NCBI GenBank assembly: GCA_036971475.1
Contig: JBAIZL010000001.1
Location: 287,591,925-287,655,924 of the forward strand
Length of the DNA stretch: 64,000 bases
From: Prosapia bicincta
Lineage: Eukaryota; Arthropoda; Insecta; Hemiptera; Cercopidae
Direction: 5' to 3'
In this document: piece after piece, positions 1-9,317 of the stretch
Layout: each line of letters opens with the position of its first letter
Numbering within the stretch: position 1 is the first letter of the stretch
The notes under the pieces: generated by a model
What the model saw: the letters and a program-made list of their open reading frames with translations, nothing else
Told to the model about the DNA's origin: nothing
Databases searched by the model: none
Made by a program: the position numbers and the translations under genes

Positions 1-506
1 GATCTAATCTATGGGATATATATTATTACCTAAGTCGACTGTCAATGCAGTCATAAGAAACGTTTCTGATCTCTCCATCTTCAGCGAACTTTGAGCCACG
101 TCGGTATTTAAATTTCTGACGAGCATTCTGAGAAAAGCACGTAAAGATACATGCAGCGGCCGAAAAGATATTGACAAAATGTCCTATCTTGAAAACTCTT
201 TCAAGACTCTGGCATCACGACCATCTTCAAGCCCAACTATGATCATAAGCTACCCTTGCAAACAGCGATATATTGATATATGCTATAAATATTTTGTCAT
301 TTTCACACATATTTGTTTTAACTGTATCATGTGCGGCAGATCAATAAGCTCCATTTGAATATTGCCACAAATACTACTAATACAGCGATACTGTGCTGCC
401 TTATTCTTTTCCGAATGAAATAGTACTACGTTTCTCTCAAGAGCAACATTTTAGAGTGGTCTGGGGGCCGCAAAATAAGTCGGGGGCCGCGGGTTGGACA
501 CCCTTG
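1..506 (-). pseudogene. hAT DNA transposon remnant (terminal inverted repeat plus broken transposase C-terminus)
   Basis: On the minus strand the segment starts at about 506 with CAAGGGTGTCCAACCCGCGG, typical of hAT terminal repeats of the C-A-G/A-G-G-G-T type, followed by GGCCCCC-rich sequence. Further along the minus strand, broken frames read NIQMELIDL (about 360-335), then a degraded F-G-x-x-Y-L-x-x-x-F-S-like segment (about 160-130) and YRR..D...RNV-like residues (about 110-65). The order matches the C-terminal half of GTF2IRD2/ZBED-type hAT transposases. Several stops and frame changes make it non-functional. GTTTAAAG just outside the end (507-514) would be the 8-bp target duplication, but the partner lies outside the window. 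The terminal repeat sitting directly beside C-terminal coding suggests an internally deleted copy. The terminus is fairly clear; the transposase assignment is an inference from short motifs. Confidence 0.55.
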
Positions 507-660
507 GTTTAAAGAATATTGCCTTAACGTGTTGTAAAAACGTTTAACAAATTTTGCATGAGGAAGGAGAAATAAACAAAAATGTCAAGAAAGATGGGGG
601 AGTATAACAGAAAAAGGAAATGTTTTTTGAAGAAGACAGTGGAATAAAGAATACACAAGA

Positions 661-1341
661 AAGTATGGAAGATAGGCCGTATAAATGAGGTAAACACTAG
701 TTAAGCCACAAGAAAGTTGCATGGGAGATTGACCGTATAAATGAGGTAAACACTAGTTAAGCCACAAGAAAGTTGCATAGGAGATTGGCCGTATAAATGA
801 GGTAAACACTAGTTAAGCCACAAGAAAGTTGCATGGAAGATAGGCCGTATAAATGAGGTAAACACTAGTTAAGCCACAAGAAAGTTGCACGGGAGATTGG
901 CCGTATAAATGAGGTAAACACTAGTTAAGCCACAAGAAAGTTGCGTGGGAGATTGGCCGTATAAATGAGGTAAACACTAGTTAAGCTACAAGAAAGTTGC
1001 ATGGGAGATTGGCCGTATAAATGAGGTAAACACTAGTTAAGCCACAAGAAAGTTGCATGGGAGATTGGCCGTATAAATGAGGTAAACACTAGTTAAGCCA
1101 CAAGAAAGTTGCACGGGAGATTGGCCGTATAAATGAGGTAAACACTAGTTAAGCCACAAGAAAGTTTCATGGGAGATTGGCCGTATAAATGAGGTAAACA
1201 CTAGTTAAGCCACAAGAAAGTTGCATGGGAGATTGGCCGTATAAATGAGGTAAACACTAGTTAAGCTACAAGAAAGTTGCATGGGAGAATGGCCGTATAA
1301 ATGAGGTAAACACTAGTTAAGCCAGAAAAAGTCTCACGGGA
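661..1341. repeat. 56-bp minisatellite, about 12 copies
   Basis: Tandem head-to-tail units of 56 bp, each containing GGCCGTATAAATGAGGTAAA, CACTAGTTAAGC and AAGAAAGTTGC. CTAGTTAAG recurs every 56 bp from about 697 to about 1313. Copies differ at only a few positions (GCATGG, GCACGG or GCGTGG; GCCAC or GCTAC). The last copy decays at about 1325 into GCCAGAAAAAG. No coding potential is visible. Confidence 0.95.
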
Positions 1342-2126
1342 GAGAGGCTTATAAATAAAACAAACACTAAAGATTCTGTTCCAAGTAAATATTCTAAAAT
1401 ACGCCTACAAAGAAAATAAGAGAAATTAAAGCGTCTAAGGTGAGCCAATAAATGTCTTAAGAGTATCTAGGCATAACCGTTATGTTCTCTTCACATGGAT
1501 GGATTTAGTGATGTTTTATAAGTGAGAACCTAGTGGTTGTAATTAAAATAATAATAATCATAAATACAGTGTAGTGGTCGTAACCTATCCAAAAGAATTG
1601 TGATTTGCATATGTTCTGGTTGAGGGAAATAGACATTCCTGGTTGAGGGGTGTAAATTTGAATTCAGATCTCATGAAACTTTGAACTCTTGTAGGGGAGT
1701 CCTGATAACAATGTGCCGTAGGCATATGCACACAGTAAACCTGTGTCTTACCGTTTATTAAATTAAAGCGTAAATTAGGGTCATTTGACTAAGCATCAAA
1801 CAACAAGTTCAAGATTTCGCCATTTCTTAAAAAACAAATGGTAACTTGGCTTCCAGTAGCCAATGGCTTACTGTCACTCGTTATGGCCTCTCCTGGAACA
1901 TGGCAGCTTCTGAAAGGACGTGCTTGCACTAAGAGAACCATAGAAGGACAGATACCTCTGAAAAGGAGGAAAGCAATTTATCGGAAACTAAAAGAGGATA
2001 TTTTAAATAAAATTGAACTCATAAAATGCTAAACGATTGAAATAATATGCCACAAGGTTTGCCTGATTTAATTTTTGAGAAATAACAAAACGTTGTATCG
2101 AAATTAATGTACTATTTGTATTGCCC
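1342..2126. other. Non-coding stretch, no recognised gene
   Basis: AT-rich sequence without a recognisable gene. One open frame at 1838-2032 (plus) encodes 64 aa with a basic C-terminal half; it resembles nothing known to me and has no supporting context, so it is not called as a gene. Confidence 0.5.
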
Positions 2127-2445
2127 ACTAGATATATGTCATGTACCACCAATCACCGAGATATATGTCATGTACCACCAATCACAGAGATATATGTCAT
2201 GTGCCACCAATCACAGAGATATATGTCATGTACCACCAATCACAGAGATATATGTCATGTACCACCAATCACAGAGATATATGTCATGTACCACCAATCA
2301 CAGAGATATATGTCATGTACCACCAATCACAGAGATATATGTCATGTACCACCAATCACAGAGATATGTGTCATGTACCATTAATCACAGAGATATATGT
2401 CATGTACCACCAATCACAGAGATATATGTCATGTACCACCATTCG
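2127..2445. repeat. 29-bp minisatellite, about 11 copies
   Basis: Near-perfect tandem units of 29 bp containing ATATATGTCATGTACCACCA and ATCACAGAG. Because 29 is not a multiple of 3 and the unit lacks stops, all three forward frames stay open across the array and encode the same 29-aa periodic peptide in different phase. These frames (2107-2484, 2121-2384, 2141-2458) are repeat artefacts rather than genes. Confidence 0.95.
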
Positions 2446-2865
2446 CTACCAAAATTAACTTTTTGCCTCCCTTCCAAGAGTTGACGCGTTCGGAGTAACC
2501 TCCATCCATCAGAACTCTTGAGATTATGTTGGAAGAGAATTGTGGTAGTCAACATACACTTTGTAGCTTTATCTGTTACACCTCTCTCTTTTTTCTTGTT
2601 ATTTTTAACAAATAAATATTAGTATTATTGTTTATTTTATAGATAAATTAGATTATATAGCGAATAGCAATCGTAAGCAAAACAGTATACCTTATTATAA
2701 ACTATGACGTAATCCATACATTTTTTAAATTTCAGGTAAGGCGATTCAAATAAGAAGTTCTAATATGATGCTCTTACATGTACGTATTTGCTTGGATGAA
2801 TTATATTAGTATAAGATATCTACATGATTATTATTAAATTATGAATTATATATAAATATAAAATA
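2446..2865. other. AT-rich non-coding stretch
   Basis: Very AT-rich sequence with no frame, RNA or repeat that I can support. Confidence 0.5.
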
Positions 2866-2966
2866 TGTTTTCTTGTTTAATAATCCAATACAACATAGGC
2901 TATTCATAATACAATTTATATTATGAATATAAATTAATAAATATTCTTGTATTTGAATAACCTATG

Positions 2967-3026
<60 letters not shown>
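2866..3026. mobile_element. Penelope-like terminal fragment with (TA)n tract
   Basis: TTTTCTTGTTTAATAAT followed by CAACATAGGCTATTC, then AATAAATATTCTTGTATTTG and AATAACCTATGTTA, ending in (TA)n at 2968-3026. The same outer arm sequences flank the large palindrome at 40696-40902, where they are also next to TA tracts. The two outer arms are inverted relative to each other but the central hairpin is missing, so this is a collapsed copy of that family. Assignment to PLE rests on the better preserved copy. Confidence 0.55.
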
Positions 3027-3028
<2 letters not shown>

Positions 3029-3156
3029 TGATATGTATTCCTTCACGGATGGAAAAATATGATCAATATATCTGGGGTACATCCGTTTATTTTGTAGTGC
3101 ATAAAATCGCTAGAATCTCATCTAGCATTGACGAGTTGAACCTAACAACAGTATAA
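3027..3156. mobile_element. Rearranged copy of the 19433-19640 hairpin element
   Basis: Starts with GATATGTATTCCTTCACGGA and an arm ATATGATCAATATATCTGG in the same orientation as 19440-19497, then runs into CGCTAGAATCTCATCTAGCA and TTGACGAGTTGAACCTAACA, which is the reverse complement of 19535-19575. The tail and left arm are therefore direct while the core is inverted relative to the other copy. This fits PLE ends, which often carry inverted terminal segments. No coding sequence is present. Confidence 0.5.
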
Positions 3157-6100
3157 AATTATATAAACAACAGTTTATACTATAATATAAGTTATTTTAA
3201 ATTTTACTTTTATATTATATTATAATCACCTTACCTTTCTAATAATTACACATTTAGGTTTCAAAATAATTAATCAATCATATTAATCTAATATCTCTTA
3301 CATTTATTCATCTGACCTCAAATTCTTACAAATTATACCAAAACTATATTAATATGACGCAGTGACAAAGATTGATTTCTTAACTAATACTACAATTACT
3401 ATAAAGGTGAACTAAGGCTTTAAGTTCTTAATACAATAAAGTTTAATAATTAAAATGTTAGATTGCTCTTTCTCTCGGGTCGTTTTTACGGGATTTTCTA
3501 TAAAGTAGAAAGTTGTGAAGAAAAACTTGATAAAAATTATAAAGACAATGAATTTAAATTTGTTCTGAATTTACTAAATTATCAAAATCTCTGTTGACTG
3601 AATCTAATATAATAAAAGTTCTACTTATTGTTTGCGTTCCTGGAATTCACTGCTTCCTGGTGGTTACTTCTTCACTTCAGGTTTACACAATAATTATATC
3701 AGTATACATGTTCTTAATCATACAGAAAATCTATTGTCCTTAATAACATTCTTAGAATGAGGTCACAGTTAATTTAAATAGATATGCATGCTGTTTTTTC
3801 CCACCTGTATGGAAAACATTTAACGATTGATCTATTATTCTGCTCAACAGTCTTATGTATAATCATAAAATAGAAAGTTTTACATTTAACCACAATTTGA
3901 ATGGTAATTTAGTTATGCTTAGCTAAAACAGATTTGATGCAAAATTTGAAGCTCTAAACATTGTACTTTAAAACTGTTATACCCCCTGACTAGTTAATTT
4001 CTATTTAAAGCCATATAATCAGTAATCAACTCTTTTTAGCACCTAATGAGATCAAATATATTTCAAGAAATTGACATGAACAGAGTTTAAGGATATAAAT
4101 GAAAAATTATAAATATAATATATAATTTTAACAACTGGTGTAAAGAAGTCCTCGATAATTTGGAAAAAATCTCAGTATAGTCTGTATTCTAAGAATCTTG
4201 GATATTCCAAACAAACAAGATTACTTTATAGTACTTTAGTTAGGTTGGTTAAATCGGAAACTCTAAAGCAGGGATTTTGCTTGCGTGATGCGTTAAAAGG
4301 GTAGAATGTTCAAACGTAGAGCCTTAGAATGTTAGGTTTGTTTTAACGAGCTTTAAAAATTATTTATGTGTGAGAACGGCTGTTTGATACTGATTCCCTT
4401 CAGACAGAATTGATTGAATGACCACGAATGGTGAATCTAAAGATCCTCTAGGCTGAAAGTTTGTTACTGATCCTGGAACCTTTAATAAGTGGCTGGCTGA
4501 CTATAAACCAGGCAAGATAACTTGCACACGCAAGAAATAATACATTCATATAATAATTACATTAGATTTCCCTTCAGGCAATGTCTCCCTCACCATAGAT
4601 ATAATTATCCACCCTGTATAACAAAATAATTTAAATTGTTTACAATATATTTGTTACAAGTTGAAAATTTAGTTATTTCTGAACTACGAGCTTGTGTAAA
4701 AACACTATGACTCAACATAAATGTCGATCTCCACTGCTGTAAAGCTTTTAAAGAACTCCACTTTCCATAAAGTGAGTGAGTATGTAATCTCCGACTTTAA
4801 CATATGCATTTCCATTTACAGAATAAAAGTTTGTTATTTGACAGCGAAAAGCTTCCGGGCAAAGCAACTTACAAACGTATCCTTCAGCGTACGGCACAAA
4901 ATAATGTATTTCCAAACTAAACAAAGTTTTCAGGTACATTGTTGCCAAGTTTCCCACTCTTGTATGAATAACGATATAAGTTGTAAGACGAGTGAAGCGT
5001 CAACTATATTCCAACAAGTGTTTAACGACTTCCGCCTTCGACTGGAAATCCATCAAACTTGCTTCCTGGCACACTGACAGTGGTTTTCGCCTGACAGTTT
5101 GGCAAGGGATTGTTTTAACGACATCAAATTGTGTTACTATCAATTATGTAAGTTTATTTGTAAAAACCTGTTCAAAATATTGAAAAATCATCTGCATGAA
5201 ACACAAACCTCATATCATTATCTCTAGTATTGCGCCTTATTTCCTACTAAGCCTTTGTAATTTCTCTTTCTGTAACATTCCTGACCGACCTCTTTTTTCT
5301 CATTTTCCCTATACCATTTTGTATCTGGGATTGTTATAACATCTTTAACAAAGTACTTGTTCAAAACTTTCAAAAAATTGTTACAATTTATACGAAATAA
5401 CCAAAACTTTCCTGCGAGATCATACTCCTGTAGTCCTGGTTATACTACATTTACCCTTCTTCCTTCACGATGGGGTGACGGTGAACTCTCCTCTGAACCT
5501 AATAGAGAGAAATTATAAAACGTTCCTCATGTAATGATGAAAGTCTTTGCTTATCCAAGACATTATATTTAGTAATAATACTTTTCTTTCCTATTTTTCA
5601 CCTGGAGTACAAAGAAAACGAACTTATCGCCCTAAAAAAAATTAGTAACTTTCCATCGCCATCTGAAAATTCAACTCATGGAAAGGTGAAAATGGCTGAA
5701 CAATTTATAGGTTAGGTAGTGTGTATTCGCGTAACACTTGCTAGTTAGGACGCGGGCGCTTGTGTGTTTGTAAAGTCTGTATAGACGTAGTACAGGATTG
5801 GGTTAAGTGTTCTTAAACTGGATTACGGTGCGGAGCAGTTAGTTCCTTATCGAAGTTCATAGACCAATTCCCTATTACCGATGCACATTCCTAACCAGCA
5901 TAGATGGCCAAATATTTGTTGTCTTGTTAACAGACAGATGATTCCCCCGGAAGTGTGTAAAAGAGAACTTCTGCAGTTGTAATTTTGATTTTGATATTAT
6001 CGGTAAAGTTTTAAAAATGAATCCCCTAATAAGCTGTAAAAATAAAGTCTTACAGTGAGACGACAGCTTATCTAAACCTACAGGCTGAAAAATATTTATT

Positions 6101-6639
6101 TTTAAAAGCCACTTAATAAGGAGGAGATAATATGTATGACAACACATCCTAATTTACATCCTAAACTATATCTATTCGTTTTAAACCTGAAGTAAATGTT
6201 ACATCTGATCCTTAAGGATTTCATAATCTTGGTGTCGACTATCATGTGTTTATATAACAGTTTGTAAAAATATCACAGCTTGAAATAGTTAGCAATAGAC
6301 GTGGACATCTATCTTTATTTCCGCCTTCGACGAAAGGTTGTTTTCCTACACGTGGCAAAGCATTCCGTATGATAAAATCCAGAACCAAGACAGCTCACGC
6401 CCCTTTCCTTACACACAGTACTCGAAATTTCAAACCTATTACCCGACAGGATTACACTAAGTCAGGGTTGAGACCATCATCCATTTGCCATCACTAAAAT
6501 ATAACACCTAAAACTCTTAAATTTGAGAATCGTAAGAGCCTGAGAAGGAAACTACCCTCTAAAATAAATTAAAGGTTTTGAAAGAACAAAGGAAAAACAT
6601 ATATATCACTAATCTAAACTAGGAGAATCAGAGTTGTTG
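3157..6639. other. Long AT-rich stretch, no recognised gene
   Basis: About 3.5 kb without a supported gene. Overlapping open frames at 4721-5077 (plus, 118 aa) and 4748-4957 (minus, 69 aa), and 5875-6147 (minus, 90 aa), match no family I recognise and show no paired splice sites or motifs I can defend. Exons of an unrecognised host gene cannot be excluded. Confidence 0.4.
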
Positions 6640-7208
6640 AGTATTATACCAGCAATCGCAAAGGAACTATATTTATGTACCCTTGAGACTCTCCAACGTA
6701 ATAGAAGATGGCTGGACCTTACACCCACAGTGGATACCAAGCCATGTTGGTGTGGAAGAAAACGAAAAGGCCGATGTTCTCGCTAAAAAAGGCACTGTTC
6801 TCCAGCAAAAACCTTGCACTCAGTCCTACCCTTCAGCAAAGACCGCGATCAACCAAGCGGTAAACAACTAGACCAGAACACGCAACAGCCAAGCCAGCAT
6901 AGGGAAGAGTTGGGCTAAGCTGATAGACTCTCCCATACCCCGAAACTTGCCTAGAGATGTAGCAGTAGTTGCGTTCAGAACCACCACTGGTCACGACTAC
7001 CTGGCAGCCCATCTGCACCGCATTCGGTTAAGCGCAAATGTGGCCTGTATGCTGTGCCAACACCCCAGGATGGACAAAGCTTGCCTACCCCCAGTGTCCG
7101 GCCCAACCAGACAACTCAGTGTACGAAGAAGAAGACAACTACAGCGAGATTTCCCGCCTCTGCTGGTCAGTGCACCGCCAAATGGCTAACCTGCCTAGGG
7201 TGGGCGTT
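6640..7208 (+). pseudogene. Non-LTR retrotransposon (Jockey/CR1-like LINE) 3' end: RNase H and C-terminal zinc-type tail, broken
   Basis: The plus frame at 6683-7190 reads a retroelement RNase H C-terminus (HPQWIPSHVGVEENEKADVL at about 6722-6781, then AKKG) and then a region typical of LINE ORF2 tails (FRTTTGHDYLAAHLHRI, then ANVACMLC). Such proteins copy the element RNA at a nicked target. An in-frame TAG at 6869-6871 interrupts it. After about 7080 the natural frame shifts by one base, so the expected C-P-A ... R-Q-M-A-N-x-P-R-x-G-V-G ending is read in another frame up to about 7208. The reverse transcriptase and endonuclease parts are absent, so this is a 5'-truncated dead copy. A Penelope-like element begins about 7 bp further on, probably a later insertion. 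The LINE origin is firm; the clade is less certain. Confidence 0.85.
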
Positions 7209-7394
7209 GGCTAGTAAGTATATTTATGAATTTTATAGTCCATTACGTTCGGTTGAATCTTATTAATCACTTAAACAATAGTTCATGACTATCCGAACTT
7301 TGAATTTAGTAAATTTGTTAAAACTTACTTAAAACTTTGTCACAAAATACAAAAAAACCCTAAAATTAACACTACAGACAGGTAAAACTAATAC

Positions 7395-7906
7395 ATCACA
7401 TTACCATTCATAAACAAAACAACAAACAAAATAGCCCGCAAATTTCAAAAAACAGGATACAAAATAGCATACAAAACTAATAACAAGCTACAATACAAAA
7501 TCAACACAACACCAACAACAAGGATAAACTACAAGCACCAGGCGTATACAAACTGAACTGCGACGAATGTAACAAGTTTTACATTGGACAAACAGGTCGC
7601 AGCTTTAAACAAAGTGTCGAAGAACACAAACAGAACACCAACTCAACATTTTACAACCACATAAAAGATACAGGACACAAATACACAGACATTTACCAAA
7701 ACCTGGAAATCCTACACATCAACAAAAAAGGACCACATCTCAACACACTAGAACAATATGAAATTTACAGACGCACAAAAACACAAAGTACAGACATATT
7801 AAACGAACAAACACAATACAAATCACACATACTCTTTGATACTATCGAAAACCTACCTTTAAAACCGTCACCGCTTGATCCAACATCTCGAAGCAGAAGA
7901 CACTGA
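7395..7906 (+). pseudogene. Penelope-like GIY-YIG endonuclease remnant
   Basis: In PLEs the C-terminal GIY-YIG nuclease nicks target DNA for reverse transcription. Two frames are needed. From 7395 one reads ITLPFINKTTNKIARKFQKT and GYKIAYKTNNK, the linker seen between RT and nuclease in PLEs. From about 7484 a second frame, offset by one indel, reads GVYKLNCDECNKFYIGQTGR from 7541, with the GIY (here GVY), a CxxC pair and YIG. It goes on through HIKDTGH and LNTLEQYEIY, which carries the expected acidic residue, to a TGA at 7904-7906. The arginine normally found just before the conserved E-H appears replaced (SFKQSVEEH), so even this part is probably inactive. The stop overlaps the hammerhead-like core. 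Confidence 0.88.
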
Positions 7907-7943
7907 TGAAGATCGGCACATAGCGATCGAAAACGTTCTGTCT
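7898..7943 (+). ncRNA. Hammerhead-ribozyme-like core of the PLE
   Basis: Elements in order: AGACA (7898-7902), CTGATGA (7903-7909), one A, GATCG (7911-7915), loop, CGATC (7924-7928), GAAA (7929-7932), ACGT, UC, and TGTCT (7939-7943). AGACA/TGTCT form stem I (5 bp) and GATCG/CGATC form stem II (5 bp). ACGT is self-complementary, giving only a minimal stem III. Cleavage would fall after the C at 7938. The extra A between CTGATGA and stem II departs from the canonical hammerhead but recurs at the other loci in this window. Hammerheads are known in PLE terminal repeats; activity here is inference. Confidence 0.65.
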
Positions 7944-8025
7944 CAGTAAGTTTTAACAAATTTACTAGATTAAAAGTTCGGATATTCATAAACTATTGTT
8001 TAAGTGATTAATAAGTATATTTATG

Positions 8026-9317
8026 TAGCCGAGTGCAGATGGTTTAATTTTTAAAGCTTATTTTTACATAAAAAAGTCAAACCACTAACAAAGTGTTCCT
8101 CACGTACCTCAACTCACCAAACGGCATCACTCATCGCTTCAATACAAGTCTCAAACGTGATGCAGATCGCAGAACCAAATTAAAATGTAAATCTCAACCC
8201 CCCACCCAGAATGTTTGTGGAACCTGCTTGTTTCCCCCTCCACCCCTTTCTGTCTATTGTTGCCTTGAACCAATCTCTTTTACAAAAGCGACATTTTTTA
8301 TGATTCTTCTTCACTGGGGAACAATGTTACACAGCGTGTATATATTAACCCCTTCCACTCTTTATTCTCAAATGGCCTTACGTCAAAATAATGAGAAAAT
8401 TGTGCTTTGTGTGTAAAAAAGAACACCTTCAAAGTTACCTGATCACGAGGCAGATTGTTAGGTTATGTCAAAGCATTCCCGGGGAGTGTTTTTAAAATTT
8501 CATACGCACGCATTCTTGATGGATACATAAAATTATCTAATTCAAATATTTATTTAATGTAATAATGTTATCAATATATAAAAATATTTTAGTTAAAATT
8601 ATTTTAAATACATTTTATAATTAAAATCGTTTTAATTATTAGAATAACATGAATTTATTAATTAGGCCTAGTATTATTCATTTAGCTATTAAACTTTAAC
8701 TACCCTAACTGTAGATTAGTCATGTCAGAACTGAACGGTACTTGAAAAAGTTATTTCCATCTAGTTAGAAAGATATGTTGAAATGCAATAGATAGGCTAT
8801 TCAATATTTTGTAAATAAATTATATAGGATAACTATGTCGTATTAATTTAGGGCGGAGTCAAGAATTAATGATCAGAAAGAATCTACTAATATTCTACTG
8901 AACTTATTATAAAGTTATGACCGGTAATCATTCCGCGAAATTTTGATCCTTTCGAAATTTTATAAGGACCCCATTCTCTACTGACTATCTTTTGTGGGCA
9001 AAGATTTTATATTGTAAGTCTTCTCCCTTTTTTTCAGTAAACACAAGATGGCATCTCAGTAACTACCATAAGTAAAGCTCTACTTTACTGAGGTCCCTTC
9101 CATACTAGCCAAACAGACTTCTGAATCTGTTCTCCAGAAATATCCTCTTGACTCTGTCATACTCATGGTTAGTTACATAGCCGTCAGCTGGTATTTTTGA
9201 GACATTTTCTTGGGTCACATATACGTCCACCTTATTAAATGTTTGAGACAGACTAGGATCATGGCCACAAAATTACCCCTTGGCTTAAAAACCCGTGTGA
9301 AAGTAGGAAAACTTTGC
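8026..9317. other. Non-coding stretch, no recognised gene
   Basis: No supported gene. A 107-aa frame at 8093-8416 has low-complexity PPPP content and no recognisable domain. Confidence 0.45.

Larger units (their letters stand above)
7215..8025 (+). mobile_element. 5'-truncated Penelope-like element with 14-bp target duplication
   Basis: TAAGTATATTTATG occurs at 7215-7228 and 8012-8025, a perfect 14-bp direct repeat. Inside it lie a unique stretch of about 30 bp (7229-7258), then a left arm at 7259-7329 that is the reverse complement, with few mismatches, of the right arm at 7945-8014. Between the arms is a broken GIY-YIG endonuclease frame and a hammerhead-like core. A short tail next to one target duplication, inverted terminal segments, 5' truncation and a C-terminal GIY-YIG are hallmarks of Penelope-like elements. 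The reverse transcriptase is missing. It sits directly behind the LINE remnant. Confidence 0.88.

Noticed and set aside
4721..5183. Overlapping 118-, 69- and 63-aa frames as a host gene
   Set aside because: No recognisable domain on either strand and no defensible splice structure.
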